Positions 1-7,989 of a stretch of 18,657 nt of DNA are shown here, piece after piece (the first letter of the stretch is position 1; every line of letters starts with the position of its first letter). The notes beneath the pieces are model-generated. The model worked only from the letters and a program-made list of their open reading frames with translations, made no database searches and was not told the origin of the DNA. Origin of the DNA: Deltaproteobacteria bacterium (lineage in GTDB: Bacteria > UBA10199 > JACPAL01 > JACOUP01). Made by a program: the position numbers and the translations under genes. The stretch is taken from assembly GCA_030649435.1 (NCBI GenBank), contig JAUSKE010000186.1:1-18657 (forward strand), written 5' to 3'.

Positions 1-52
1 ATCATCCTTAAACCCCTTGCGAGCCTTGAAACGATCATGTTAGTAACGCGGC

Positions 53-337
53 ATGAAACTGACCCCCGAAGAGGTTCAAAAGATCGCCGACCTGGCCCGG
101 CTGGAGCTTCGGCCTGGGGAGGTCGAAAAGTACGGAGAGCAGCTTTCGAATATTCTCTCCAACATCGAGAGTCTGAAAAAGTTCCAGACCGACACGATTG
201 AACCGACCGCCCATGCGATCGAGGTCCCCACGCCGTTTCGAAATGATGAGGTGGTTTTGTCGGACGCCCGTGAGCTGACACTCGCCAACGCCCCGGAGCG
301 CGAAGGGGATCTCTTTAAGGTAGCGAAGGTCCTCTAA
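53..337 (+). CDS. gatC: Asp-tRNA(Asn)/Glu-tRNA(Gln) amidotransferase subunit C
   Basis: This is the small subunit of the GatCAB amidotransferase, which converts misacylated Glu-tRNA(Gln) or Asp-tRNA(Asn) to the correct Gln- or Asn-tRNA in the cytoplasm. GatC wraps around and stabilises GatA and GatB. The 94-residue length and the N-terminal KLTPEEVQKIADLARLEL pattern are typical of the family, as is the central PTAHAIEVPTPFRNDEV segment. The start is well fixed, because tandem in-frame stops (TAG at 41-43, TAA at 44-46) lie just upstream. No Shine-Dalgarno sequence is visible before this ATG. It is the first visible gene of the gatC-gatA-gatB-mtnA-ilvE run, and gatA follows after 12 bases. 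Confidence 0.96.
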   Translation: MKLTPEEVQKIADLARLELRPGEVEKYGEQLSNILSNIESLKKFQTDTIEPTAHAIEVPTPFRNDEVVLSDARELTLANAPEREGDLFKVAKVL

Positions 338-349
338 TCACGACTCCCC

Positions 350-1810
350 ATGGAACTCCATCACCAAACCCTTCACGAAGTTCACGAAAAATTAAAGAAG
401 AAGGAACTTTCTTCTGTCGAGCTGACACAGGCTGTGTTCAAGCAGATTGGAAAGACCGAAAAAAAGATCAAGGCATTCATCACGCTCACCGAAGAGATGG
501 CGCTGGAACAGGCCAAAAAGGCGGATGCCGTCATCCAAAAGGGGGGAAATTTTCCGCCACTAACCGGGATCCCGCTCGCGCTCAAGGATATTTTCCTATT
601 GAAAGGGACCCGCACCACCTGTGGTTCCAAGATCCTCAGCAATTTCGTCGCCCCCTACACCGCCACGAGTGTGGAAAATCTTTTGAGGGATCACGCGGTC
701 ATCGTCGGCAAACTAAACATGGATGAATTCGCGATGGGCTCCTCCAACGAAACGAGCGCCTTTGGCCCCTGCTACAACCCTTGGGATCTGAAACGGATCC
801 CGGGCGGCTCTTCCGGTGGATCGGCCAGCTCCGTCGCCGCCGGCCACTGTTTCGGTTCGACCGGAACCGACACCGGTGGTTCAATCCGACTCCCGGCCGC
901 CTTCTGCAGTCTGGTCGGCATCAAGCCGACCTATGGGCGGGTCAGCCGTTACGGCGTGATCGCCTTCGCCTCTTCCCTCGATCAGGTCGGCCCGTTGGCA
1001 AAAGATGTGACCGATGCGGCAATACTCCTTAAATCACTCGCCGGTCACGACCCGAAAGACTCGACTTCACTCAATCTTCCAGTCCCAGATTACCAAAAAT
1101 CCCTCGGTCGTAAAATCGAGGGGATGACGATCGGCATCCCGAAGGAATATTTTGTCTCCGGCCTCGAACCGGAGATTGAGAAGGCGGTCCGTGACGCCAT
1201 CGAAGTTTACAAAAAGTTAGGGGCAAAAATCCGCGAGGTCTCTCTTCCAAATACCGATGCGGCAGTGCCAACTTACTACATCCTGGCACCGGCCGAGGCC
1301 TCCTCAAACCTCGCCCGGTACGACGGTGTCCGGTATGGGTTTCGCCACCCTGAGGCGACTGATCTTCTCTCTCTCTACAAAAAAAGCCGGACCGAAGGGT
1401 TTGGACCAGAGGTGAAGCGGAGGATCATGCTCGGCACCTATGTGCTTTCTGCCGGTTATTACGACGCCTACTACTTGAAGGCGCAAAAGGTACGAACACT
1501 CATCCGAAATGATTTCACCGCCGCTTTCAAAGAGTGTGATCTCTTATTAACGCCAGTTGCCCCATCGGCCGCCTGGAAGGTCGGCGAAAAAACAGATGAC
1601 CCCTTAAAGATGTACCTCTCCGATATCTTTACGATCAATGTAAACCTCGCCGGCCTGCCGGGAATGAGCCTCCCTTGTGGTTTCACCAAGGAAGGATTAC
1701 CAATTGGGCTACAACTGATCGGCAATCACTTTAAGGAAGAGACAATGCTTCAGGCCGCCTTTGCCTACGAACAGGCGACCGACTGGCACACGAGGAGGCC
1801 AAAACTGTGA
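350..1810 (+). CDS. gatA: Asp-tRNA(Asn)/Glu-tRNA(Gln) amidotransferase subunit A
   Basis: GatA is the glutaminase subunit. It releases ammonia from glutamine (or asparagine), and the ammonia is channelled to GatB. The 486 residues carry the amidase signature with the full Ser-cisSer-Lys triad: Lys79 in the LALKD motif, Ser154 in PGGSSGGSASS, and nucleophile Ser178 in GTDTGGS. These positions match the numbering known for Staphylococcus aureus GatA, so the enzyme looks intact and the ATG at 350 is the right start. There is no clear Shine-Dalgarno sequence, so translation may be coupled to gatC, which ends 12 bases upstream. The stop overlaps the gatB start in a GTGA arrangement. Confidence 0.98.
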   Translation: MELHHQTLHEVHEKLKKKELSSVELTQAVFKQIGKTEKKIKAFITLTEEMALEQAKKADAVIQKGGNFPPLTGIPLALKDIFLLKGTRTTCGSKILSNFVAPYTATSVENLLRDHAVIVGKLNMDEFAMGSSNETSAFGPCYNPWDLKRIPGGSSGGSASSVAAGHCFGSTGTDTGGSIRLPAAFCSLVGIKPTYGRVSRYGVIAFASSLDQVGPLAKDVTDAAILLKSLAGHDPKDSTSLNLPVPDYQKSLGRKIEGMTIGIPKEYFVSGLEPEIEKAVRDAIEVYKKLGAKIREVSLPNTDAAVPTYYILAPAEASSNLARYDGVRYGFRHPEATDLLSLYKKSRTEGFGPEVKRRIMLGTYVLSAGYYDAYYLKAQKVRTLIRNDFTAAFKECDLLLTPVAPSAAWKVGEKTDDPLKMYLSDIFTINVNLAGLPGMSLPCGFTKEGLPIGLQLIGNHFKEETMLQAAFAYEQATDWHTRRPKL

Positions 1811-3249
1811 CGTACGAAACGATCATCGGCCTCGAGGTCCATGCCCAACTGTTGACCGCCTCCAAGATTTTCTGTTCCTGCTCCACAAAATTTGGCGCCA
1901 GCCCCAACGGAAACAGTTGCCCTGTCTGTTTGGCGCTTCCCGGCGTCTTGCCGGTCCTGAATAAAAAGGTCGTCGAGTATGCGATACGTGCCGGACTCGC
2001 GACCGGTTGCACGATTGCTAAAAAAAGTGTCTTCGCCCGAAAGAATTATTTTTACCCCGACCTCCCCAAAGGGTACCAAATTTCACAGTACGAATTGCCG
2101 ATCTGTATCGGTGGCAAAATTGATATCGCCGTCAATGGAGAGAAAAAAACTATCGGTTTGACACGGATTCATTTGGAGGAGGATGCTGGTAAGCTGTTGC
2201 ACGAACACCCGACGACCCGCTCAAAGGGGGCCTCTTGGGTGGATCTCAACCGGGCTGGCGTGCCGCTCATCGAAATTGTCTCGGAGCCGGACCTCCGGTC
2301 GGCCGAAGAGGCGGTCGCCTATCTTAAAACTCTGCGAGCCATTCTCATCTACCTGGAGATCTGCGACGGTAACATGGAAGAAGGCTCTCTCCGCTGCGAT
2401 GCTAATGTCTCCATCCGACCTGTGGGGGAGAAAAAGTTTGGGACCCGGGTCGAAATCAAAAATATGAACTCGTTCCGGCATATCGAGAACGCCATCCATC
2501 ATGAAGTCCGGCGCCAAGAAGAAGTTTTAAAAGAAGGAGGCCGTGTCATTCAGGAGACGCGGCTCTGGGATTCCGAAAAGGAAATTACCATTTCGATGCG
2601 AAGCAAAGAAGAAGCGAACGACTATCGTTATTTTCCGGACCCCGATCTGCTCCCACTCCTGATCGATGACAGTTGGATCAATGCCGTCCACCAAAATCTA
2701 CCGGAACTGCCGGAGGCAAAAAAAGCCCGTTTCATGAGTCAACACCAACTCTCAGAGATCGATGCCGAAACATTGACAAGTTCGAAGAGCCTCGCCGATT
2801 ATTACGAGGCCTGCGTCAAAATTTATGGTGATGCTAAGAAAATCTCTAACTGGATCCTGACCGAACTGTTGCGGGAACTCAACAACTCAGGAGAACCGAT
2901 AGAACAATGCAAAGTTAAACCTGACGGGTTATCCGGACTCCTCCAACTGATCGACCAAGGGAAAATCAGCGGCAAGATGGCCAAGGCAGTCTTTCTGGAT
3001 ATGGTCAAAACAGGAGAGTCGGCCAAGGATCTTGTCGCCAAACAGGGACTCAGTCAGGTGAGTGATGCCTCGACGTTAGAACCGATCATCGACAAGATCA
3101 TTATCGCAAACCCGAACGAGGCGGAACGGTACCGGCAGGGGAACGAAAAACTGATTGCCTTCTTTGTCGGGCAGGTTATGAAGGAGACCCAAGGGAAGGG
3201 AAACCCCGCCTTGGTGAACGAGATTTTAAAGAGGAAATTAAAACCATGA
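1807..3249 (+). CDS. gatB: Asp-tRNA(Asn)/Glu-tRNA(Gln) amidotransferase subunit B
   Basis: GatB activates the side-chain carboxylate of tRNA-bound Glu or Asp with ATP and transfers ammonia from GatA to it. The 480 residues begin with the family motif GLEVHAQL (about 8-15). A four-cysteine set follows (C23, C25, C38, C41; CSC...CPVC) that suits a zinc site. Later come IHLEEDAGKL, VDLNRAGVPLIEIVSEPD and GSLRCDANVS, then the C-terminal tRNA-binding YqeY-like tail ending at the stop. The start is GTG at 1807, supported by a strong GAGGAGG at 1792-1798, eight bases upstream, and by its 4-base overlap with gatA. A GatCAB set suggests the organism lacks GlnRS and/or AsnRS, though the window does not show this. 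Confidence 0.98.
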   Translation: MTYETIIGLEVHAQLLTASKIFCSCSTKFGASPNGNSCPVCLALPGVLPVLNKKVVEYAIRAGLATGCTIAKKSVFARKNYFYPDLPKGYQISQYELPICIGGKIDIAVNGEKKTIGLTRIHLEEDAGKLLHEHPTTRSKGASWVDLNRAGVPLIEIVSEPDLRSAEEAVAYLKTLRAILIYLEICDGNMEEGSLRCDANVSIRPVGEKKFGTRVEIKNMNSFRHIENAIHHEVRRQEEVLKEGGRVIQETRLWDSEKEITISMRSKEEANDYRYFPDPDLLPLLIDDSWINAVHQNLPELPEAKKARFMSQHQLSEIDAETLTSSKSLADYYEACVKIYGDAKKISNWILTELLRELNNSGEPIEQCKVKPDGLSGLLQLIDQGKISGKMAKAVFLDMVKTGESAKDLVAKQGLSQVSDASTLEPIIDKIIIANPNEAERYRQGNEKLIAFFVGQVMKETQGKGNPALVNEILKRKLKP

Positions 3250-4280
3250 ATTTTAAAACGATTGAATGGAAAAAGGATCGATTGATCCTGATCGACCAGC
3301 GAAAGTTACCGACCGAAGAAACTTACGTCGAGTGCACCGATTACAAACAGGTAGCGGATGCAATCCGAGATATGGTCGTCCGTGGGGCTCCGGCAATCGG
3401 TGTGACTGCCGCCTTTGGTGTTGCCATCGCTGCGCAAGGGATTGCCGGCAAAAACTATAACGACTTTATGCGGAAGATCGAATCGGCCTGCCAGACCTTG
3501 CTCGAGACTCGTCCCACTGCGGTCAATCTCGCCTGGGCCCTCGAACGGATGAAAAAAGTTTGTCTGCGGAGTGAAGGAGCGGCACTCCCAGAAATCATCA
3601 AAAAATTAGAAGAAGAGGCGATCCTTATTTACAACGAAGATATCGAGACGAATAAAAAGATGGGGCGTTACGGCGCCGACCTCGTTGAAAATGGGATGAC
3701 GATCCTCACCCACTGTAACGCCGGGGCGTTGGCAACCGCCGGTTACGGAACCGCCCTCGGTGTCTTTTACGCCGCCCAGGAGCAAGGCAAAAAGTTTGAG
3801 GTCTTCGCACCAGAGACCCGTCCCTTTTTGCAAGGGGCACGGCTCACCGCCTGGGAGCTGGTCAAAAATAAAATCTCTGTGACATTGATCACCGACAACA
3901 TGATCGGCAGCTTTATGAGACAGAAAAAATTTAACCTGGTCGTCGTTGGGGCTGACCGGATCGCCGCCAATGGTGACGTCGCCAACAAGATTGGGACCTA
4001 CACCTCCGCCTTTTTGGCCAAGGGGCATGGCGTTCCCTTTTATGTCGCGGCGCCTCTTTCGACGATTGATAAAAAAACCCCCACCGGTAACGAAATCCCG
4101 ATCGAAGAAAGATCTCCTGCCGAGGTCGCCAATTTTCACCGGCAACTCGTTGCCCCGGAAGGGGTCAAGATCCGGAATCCAGCCTTTGATGTCACCCCAC
4201 ACGAACTAGTGAGCGGCATTATCACTGAGAAAGGAATCTTGAGGGAGCCTTATGCAAAAAGTATCCAAAATCTGGCTTGA
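3246..4280 (+). CDS. mtnA: S-methyl-5-thioribose-1-phosphate isomerase
   Basis: MtnA isomerises 5-methylthioribose-1-phosphate to 5-methylthioribulose-1-phosphate, an early step of methionine salvage or of related 5'-methylthioadenosine disposal shunts. The 344 residues have the eIF2B-like fold hallmarks of the family. These are RGAPAIGVTAAFG near residues 46-58, catalytic Cys157 in THCNAGALAT, and catalytic Asp237 in GADRIAANGDVANKIGTY. Cys and Asp at these places distinguish MtnA from translation initiation factor eIF2B subunits and from ribose-1,5-bisphosphate isomerase. The ATG overlaps the gatB stop (ATGA), with AGAGGA about 12 bases upstream. Its 3' end overlaps ilvE by 29 bases in another frame. 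No other mtn gene lies in the window. Confidence 0.95.
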   Translation: MNFKTIEWKKDRLILIDQRKLPTEETYVECTDYKQVADAIRDMVVRGAPAIGVTAAFGVAIAAQGIAGKNYNDFMRKIESACQTLLETRPTAVNLAWALERMKKVCLRSEGAALPEIIKKLEEEAILIYNEDIETNKKMGRYGADLVENGMTILTHCNAGALATAGYGTALGVFYAAQEQGKKFEVFAPETRPFLQGARLTAWELVKNKISVTLITDNMIGSFMRQKKFNLVVVGADRIAANGDVANKIGTYTSAFLAKGHGVPFYVAAPLSTIDKKTPTGNEIPIEERSPAEVANFHRQLVAPEGVKIRNPAFDVTPHELVSGIITEKGILREPYAKSIQNLA

Positions 4281-5169
4281 TGGCAAAATGGTCGGTTGGG
4301 ACGAAGCCAACGTCCATATCCTGACCCACACCCTTCATTACGGGCTCGGCGTCTTTGAAGGGATCCGGGCTTATCAGTGTAGCGATGGCTCTTCGGCGAT
4401 CTTTCGTTTGAAAGAACATATCGATCGTCTCTACAACTCTGCGCACATCCTGCAAATGAAGATCCCTTTTGAAAAAGAAGTGATCATCAAGGCCTGTAAG
4501 GAAATTTTCAAAGTTAACAAACTGGCCCATGGTTACTTAAGGCCTCTCGCCTTCATCGGTGACGGAGAGATGGGGATCTATGCCGCCAGCAATCCGATCC
4601 GTGTGGCGCTCGCCGCCTGGGCGTGGGGAAGTTATCTGGGAGATGAAGGGGTCAAGAACGGGATACGGGCCAAGATCTCTTCGTTCACACGACACCATGT
4701 CAACTCGATCATGAACAAGGCAAAGAGTGTCGCCGTCTACACCAACTCAGTGCTCGCCAAACGGGAGGTGTTGAAGGCCGGCTACGAAGAGGCGATCCTT
4801 CTGGATAGCGAAGGGTACGTCGCCGAGGCCTCGGGGGAAAATATCTTTGTCGTCAAGAATGGTATTGTCAAAACAACACCATCCGGCGCCTCCATTCTGG
4901 ATGGGATTACCGCCAACTCGATCGTCACCATCCTCAAGGATAAAAAAGTCGAAGTCGTCTTCCAAAAGATGACCCGCGACGAACTCTACTTGGCCGATGA
5001 GATCTTTCTGACTGGAACCGCCGCTGAAGTGACTCCGGTTCGCGAGCTCGACGACCGGACGATCGGAACCGGCAAGCCGGGACCGATCACCCAAGAGATC
5101 CAAAAAACCTTCTTCGGCCTGGTGAAGGGGGATGTCAAAGAGTACCGACACTGGCTGGAAACGATCTAG
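4252..5169 (+). CDS. ilvE: Branched-chain amino acid aminotransferase
   Basis: This is a fold-type IV PLP enzyme that reversibly transaminates Val, Leu and Ile with 2-oxoglutarate. The 305 residues match the family length. Visible features include the N-terminal IWLDGKMVGWDEANVHILTH, the substrate/PLP segment LHYGLGVFEGIRAY (29-41), Lys158 in NKAKSVAVY as the likely PLP-binding lysine, and EASGENIFVV and FLTGTAAEVTPVREL near the C-terminus. The start ATG lies inside mtnA, 29 bases before its stop, with GGGAG five bases upstream. Some bacterial branched-chain aminotransferases also make methionine from ketomethylthiobutyrate, so a role shared with mtnA is possible but is inference. The gene ends three bases from the converging gene at 5173. 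Confidence 0.95.
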   Translation: MQKVSKIWLDGKMVGWDEANVHILTHTLHYGLGVFEGIRAYQCSDGSSAIFRLKEHIDRLYNSAHILQMKIPFEKEVIIKACKEIFKVNKLAHGYLRPLAFIGDGEMGIYAASNPIRVALAAWAWGSYLGDEGVKNGIRAKISSFTRHHVNSIMNKAKSVAVYTNSVLAKREVLKAGYEEAILLDSEGYVAEASGENIFVVKNGIVKTTPSGASILDGITANSIVTILKDKKVEVVFQKMTRDELYLADEIFLTGTAAEVTPVRELDDRTIGTGKPGPITQEIQKTFFGLVKGDVKEYRHWLETI

Positions 5170-5172
5170 TAC

Positions 5173-5439
5173 CTAGTTCAGGCTTTCTTTTCTCAGGACA
5201 AGATGAAAAACTGATTCGGTGGTTTGCGGGTTAAGACGATAACTCCGACTTCCTTCCTCATGGGGGAGATTCACACGCACGCTCCAACCCCGAAGGCTCG
5301 AAGCAATCGGTGGACGTCGAAGAAAAACGCCTCCGCACGAGATGACCGTCGGCGTCGAAAGGTCCGATGAAGATTCAGGGCCCAGGTGCGCCAGGTTCTC
5401 TAAAACCCTTCCTATCCTTTGATCATCGAGTGTCTTCAT
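5173..5439 (-). CDS. Hypothetical protein, 88 residues
   Basis: I do not recognise this protein. It is short and basic, with no predicted membrane segment, signal peptide or familiar motif. Notable pieces are VISCGGVFLRRPP in the middle and a polar C-terminal half. The main support for coding is the start: ATG at 5439 is preceded by GGGAGGGAGG (5445-5454 on this strand), ending five bases before the start. That is among the best ribosome-binding sites in the window. It converges on ilvE with only three bases between the two stops. Upstream lie 280 bases of non-coding DNA containing an inverted repeat. It could be a lineage-specific gene or a chance frame; I favour a real gene only weakly. Confidence 0.45.
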   Translation of the reverse strand: MKTLDDQRIGRVLENLAHLGPESSSDLSTPTVISCGGVFLRRPPIASSLRGWSVRVNLPHEEGSRSYRLNPQTTESVFHLVLRKESLN

Positions 5440-5719
5440 CAGTGCCTCCCTCCCTCAATAAAGCAACCATCATGCCAAGAAGGGATCTAGAGGGGGGCTG
5501 AGAGTGTAAGGAGCTAAAACAGCTACTATTTTTAGTCTTTTACAGGTCCACAAAAAGAGGCCTGACAGGGGGTAAAAACCAACTTTTTGACGGGCCGGAT
5601 TGTCGCTTTATTGACTAGTGTTTGTACAATAAAGATTTGCTCTATGAAATAGAGTGAAGCTTTATTGTCTACAAACACTTGTGCCGAGACCTTAGTGTCA
5701 AAATAGTATGGACAAGGCA
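5440..5719. other. Intergenic region with inverted repeat and no convincing gene
   Basis: This lies between plsC and the 88-codon gene, both on the minus strand. It is AT-richer than the flanking genes. The octamer CAATAAAG or its complement occurs four times, at 5456-5463, 5606-5613, 5627-5634 and 5660-5667. The last two form part of a long imperfect hairpin. I see no confident sigma70 promoter for the downstream small gene and no classical stem-plus-T-run terminator after plsC. Confidence 0.6.
5617..5679. repeat. 63-nt imperfect inverted repeat (long hairpin)
   Basis: The left arm AGTGTTTGTA + CAATAAAG (5617-5634) pairs with the right arm CTTTATTG + TC + TACAAACACT (5660-5679). The pairing is 18 bp, interrupted only by a two-base bulge. 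Inside the loop is a second perfect hairpin, CTCTAT-GAA-ATAGAG (5640-5654). The structure lies 41 bases past the plsC stop on the minus strand. No T-run follows on either strand, so it is not a standard terminator. It could be an mRNA 3'-end stabiliser, a protein-binding palindrome, or a remnant of a miniature inverted-repeat element. Confidence 0.7.
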
Positions 5720-6424
5720 CTACGAGAGGCGATTCAAAGTTTCGAGGGTCATCTGGTGGGTTTTATCACACAGTTCTTCGACACTTAAATTTTTCGGATC
5801 GATCGGTGGTAAAATGACCATCCGGATTGTACCGGAGCGAACCTTCCATTCTCCTTTTTTTAACTTTTCTCCCGAACCGTGCAACACAACCGGGAGGACC
5901 CAACAGCCCGACTCCTTCGCCATCCGGAACGCCCCGAACTTAAAAGGACCCAAGGTTCCATCACGTGAACGGGTCCCCTCCGGGAAAACCGCCATTGGGA
6001 TCCCATGATGGAGTTGTTCGACGGCCAAGGCGATCGCCTGTCGGTCCCGTTCCTTATCGGTTCGCGTCACGAGGACATGTCTCGAGGCCCACAAGACCCA
6101 ACCAACGAATGGTATCTTAAAATACCCGGGCTTCGAGAGCCAGGTCATCGGCTGGGGGATCAGGCCATTGATCGCAAAGGTATCGAACATCCCCTGATGG
6201 TTGGAACAGATCACATAAACTTTTTTAGGATCTACAAATTCCAACCCCTCAATCTGCACATGAACCCGAACGAGAAAGAGGATCCATCGGCAGAAGAAGC
6301 GGTTCGAATGACGGACCCACGGGCGACGGGGGAAGAGGGAATAAAGGAAAACGGTATAAAAACTATAGAGCCCTATCGAAAGGCTGGCGACAATCCACTG
6401 AAAGATAGCAACAAGGCTGCTCAT
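5720..6424 (-). CDS. plsC: 1-acyl-sn-glycerol-3-phosphate acyltransferase
   Basis: PlsC acylates lysophosphatidic acid to phosphatidic acid at the inner membrane, the second acylation of phospholipid synthesis. The 234 residues begin with a hydrophobic stretch at about 4-30 that fits a membrane anchor. The acyltransferase HX4D motif follows (H76-D81 in NHQGMFD), then FPEGTRSRDG (from about 147), the phosphate-binding motif of the family. The start ATG overlaps the uvrC stop (ATGA), and a GGGGG stretch upstream could act as a weak ribosome-binding site. It is the last gene of the carD-to-plsC run. The family assignment is firm. Which acyl-acceptor it prefers cannot be read from sequence, since related lipid acyltransferases share the motifs. 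Confidence 0.92.
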   Translation of the reverse strand: MSSLVAIFQWIVASLSIGLYSFYTVFLYSLFPRRPWVRHSNRFFCRWILFLVRVHVQIEGLEFVDPKKVYVICSNHQGMFDTFAINGLIPQPMTWLSKPGYFKIPFVGWVLWASRHVLVTRTDKERDRQAIALAVEQLHHGIPMAVFPEGTRSRDGTLGPFKFGAFRMAKESGCWVLPVVLHGSGEKLKKGEWKVRSGTIRMVILPPIDPKNLSVEELCDKTHQMTLETLNRLS

Positions 6425-7989
6425 GAGTTGGCCCCCAAGAAGGCCTTCCCGCGCAATTTACGGTGATAGGTGATCGCAAAACGATGGGCCTCGTCACGGA
6501 TCTGCATCAACAAATGAAGAGCAGAAGAATGACGTTTCAGCAAGAGTGGATTTTTCCGCCCCGGCAAAAAAATCTTATCTTGCTTTTCCCCCTCTTTTTT
6601 CTTGGCAAGGGCGATCAAGTCAACCCCCGTCACCCCGACCTCTTCCAGAGCCTTGATCGCCATGCTGAGCTGTCCTTTCCCTCCATCGACAACAATAAGG
6701 TCTGGTAAAGACCATATCTGACTCCTCAAAAATCGCCGCTTCAAGACCTCAAACATCATCTCAAAGTCATTCGGTTGATGGACCGTCTTGATCTTAAACC
6801 GTCTGTACCGATCTTTCGCTGGCCGCCCATCGATAAAGGTGACGAGTGACCCTGTCGGCTGCATCCCTTGAGTGTTCGAGATGTCATAGCATTCCATAAC
6901 AGTGGGAATTTTTTTCAGAGAAAGCTGTTGTTGGAGTTGTGCGAGCGTTTCGGCCCCATCGTCCCTTTCCTCACGACGCCGACGGAACCCTTCCATCGCG
7001 TTTTTCTCGGCGAGTCGAAGGAGTTCCTTTTTTTCTCCCCTCTTTGCACGGGTCACAATCTCCTGCGGAAGGTAACGACCCTCACCATAATACTGTAGAA
7101 GGAAAGAGGCGAGTATCTCTTCTCCGCTGGCGAGCGATTTAAAATGATAAATACGGGTCCCCTGAACCCGTCCTTCACGGACCATGAGCACGCAGAAGGT
7201 AAACCGCTCCCCCTCACGATAAAAAGAGACAAAGTCTTGATTGAAGGCGCGATGACGGATGACACTCTGCCTTTCGAGCGTTTCCTTCATCGATTGGATC
7301 AGATCCCGAAGGTGGGCTGCCCTTTCAAAATCAAGTTTTTCAGAGGCCTTAGCCATTTCTATTTTTAATTTTTGTAAAAGGTCTTTTTTTCGTCCTTCCA
7401 AGAAAAGTCTGACATTTTCCACAAGCTGACCGTACGGTTCTTCTTGAATAAACCCAACACAAGGGGCCAGACACCGTTTGATCTGGTACTGCAGACAGGG
7501 GCGTGATCGGTTTTTCAGTTCATGATCCGAACAGGTCCGGAGCTGAAAAAATTTTTCGATAAAATCGACCGTCTCCCGACAGGCAAAGGCACTGGAATAA
7601 GGGCCAAAATAGAGCCCCCCATCTTTTTTGATCTGGCGTGTTACATAAATCCGGGGGAAGGGATCATTGATAGAAAGCTTTACACTAACATAGCTTTTGT
7701 CATCCTTAAGGTCGATGTTGTACCTTGGTTGGTATTTTTTGATCAGCGTTTCTTCAAGAAGGAGCGCCTCTTTCTCGCTCTGGGTCATGATCCATTCAAG
7801 TGCGGCAACCCGTTTCATCAAGAAACGAACCTGATAACGGGAGTCGTCCTTTGGGTTGATGTAGCTTTTCAATCGTTCCTTCAGGTTCTTCGCCTTGCCG
7901 ATGTAGAGGATCTCTCCCTTCGAGCTCTTCATGATGTAGACACCGGGCGATGTTGGTGACGAGGTGATCTTTTTGGCGAGAAGTTCCAT
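6421..7989 (-). CDS. uvrC: Excinuclease ABC subunit C lacking the C-terminal HhH domain
   Basis: UvrC makes the two incisions flanking a lesion in nucleotide excision repair after UvrB loads on damage. The 522 residues contain the N-terminal GIY-YIG nuclease (GVYIM near 17-21, then YIGKAKNLKERLKSY) for 3' incision. A UVR motif for UvrB contact (KASEKLDFERAAHLRDL) follows. The RNase H-like nuclease makes the 5' incision, with likely catalytic Asp369 (ECYDISN), Asp435 (VVDGGKGQ) and His502 (RDEAHRFA). The protein then ends after HRKLRGKAFLGANS. Typical UvrC proteins are about 550-610 residues and continue into a helix-hairpin-helix domain. That domain is absent here and is not in another frame downstream. 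The start abuts the uvrB stop directly, and the end overlaps plsC by ATGA. Confidence 0.96.
   Translation of the reverse strand: MELLAKKITSSPTSPGVYIMKSSKGEILYIGKAKNLKERLKSYINPKDDSRYQVRFLMKRVAALEWIMTQSEKEALLLEETLIKKYQPRYNIDLKDDKSYVSVKLSINDPFPRIYVTRQIKKDGGLYFGPYSSAFACRETVDFIEKFFQLRTCSDHELKNRSRPCLQYQIKRCLAPCVGFIQEEPYGQLVENVRLFLEGRKKDLLQKLKIEMAKASEKLDFERAAHLRDLIQSMKETLERQSVIRHRAFNQDFVSFYREGERFTFCVLMVREGRVQGTRIYHFKSLASGEEILASFLLQYYGEGRYLPQEIVTRAKRGEKKELLRLAEKNAMEGFRRRREERDDGAETLAQLQQQLSLKKIPTVMECYDISNTQGMQPTGSLVTFIDGRPAKDRYRRFKIKTVHQPNDFEMMFEVLKRRFLRSQIWSLPDLIVVDGGKGQLSMAIKALEEVGVTGVDLIALAKKKEGEKQDKIFLPGRKNPLLLKRHSSALHLLMQIRDEAHRFAITYHRKLRGKAFLGANS

Noticed and set aside
1..43. Open frame ending in tandem stops TAG TAA just before gatC, possibly the tail of an upstream gene
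   Set aside because: Only 13 codons are visible and they match nothing I know; another plus frame and the minus strand are also open here.
3606..4202. Long 198-codon minus-strand frame
   Set aside because: It lies wholly inside the well-supported mtnA gene and has no recognisable protein features; a shadow frame.
5611..5630. TTGACT and TACAAT on the plus strand, resembling promoter hexamers
   Set aside because: They are only 8 bases apart, far too close for a sigma70 promoter, and no plus-strand gene follows.
5532..5720. 62-codon minus-strand frame starting with GTG that overlaps the plsC stop (TAGTG)
   Set aside because: No ribosome-binding site, no recognisable features, and it runs straight through the long inverted repeat, so its sequence is dictated by the palindrome.
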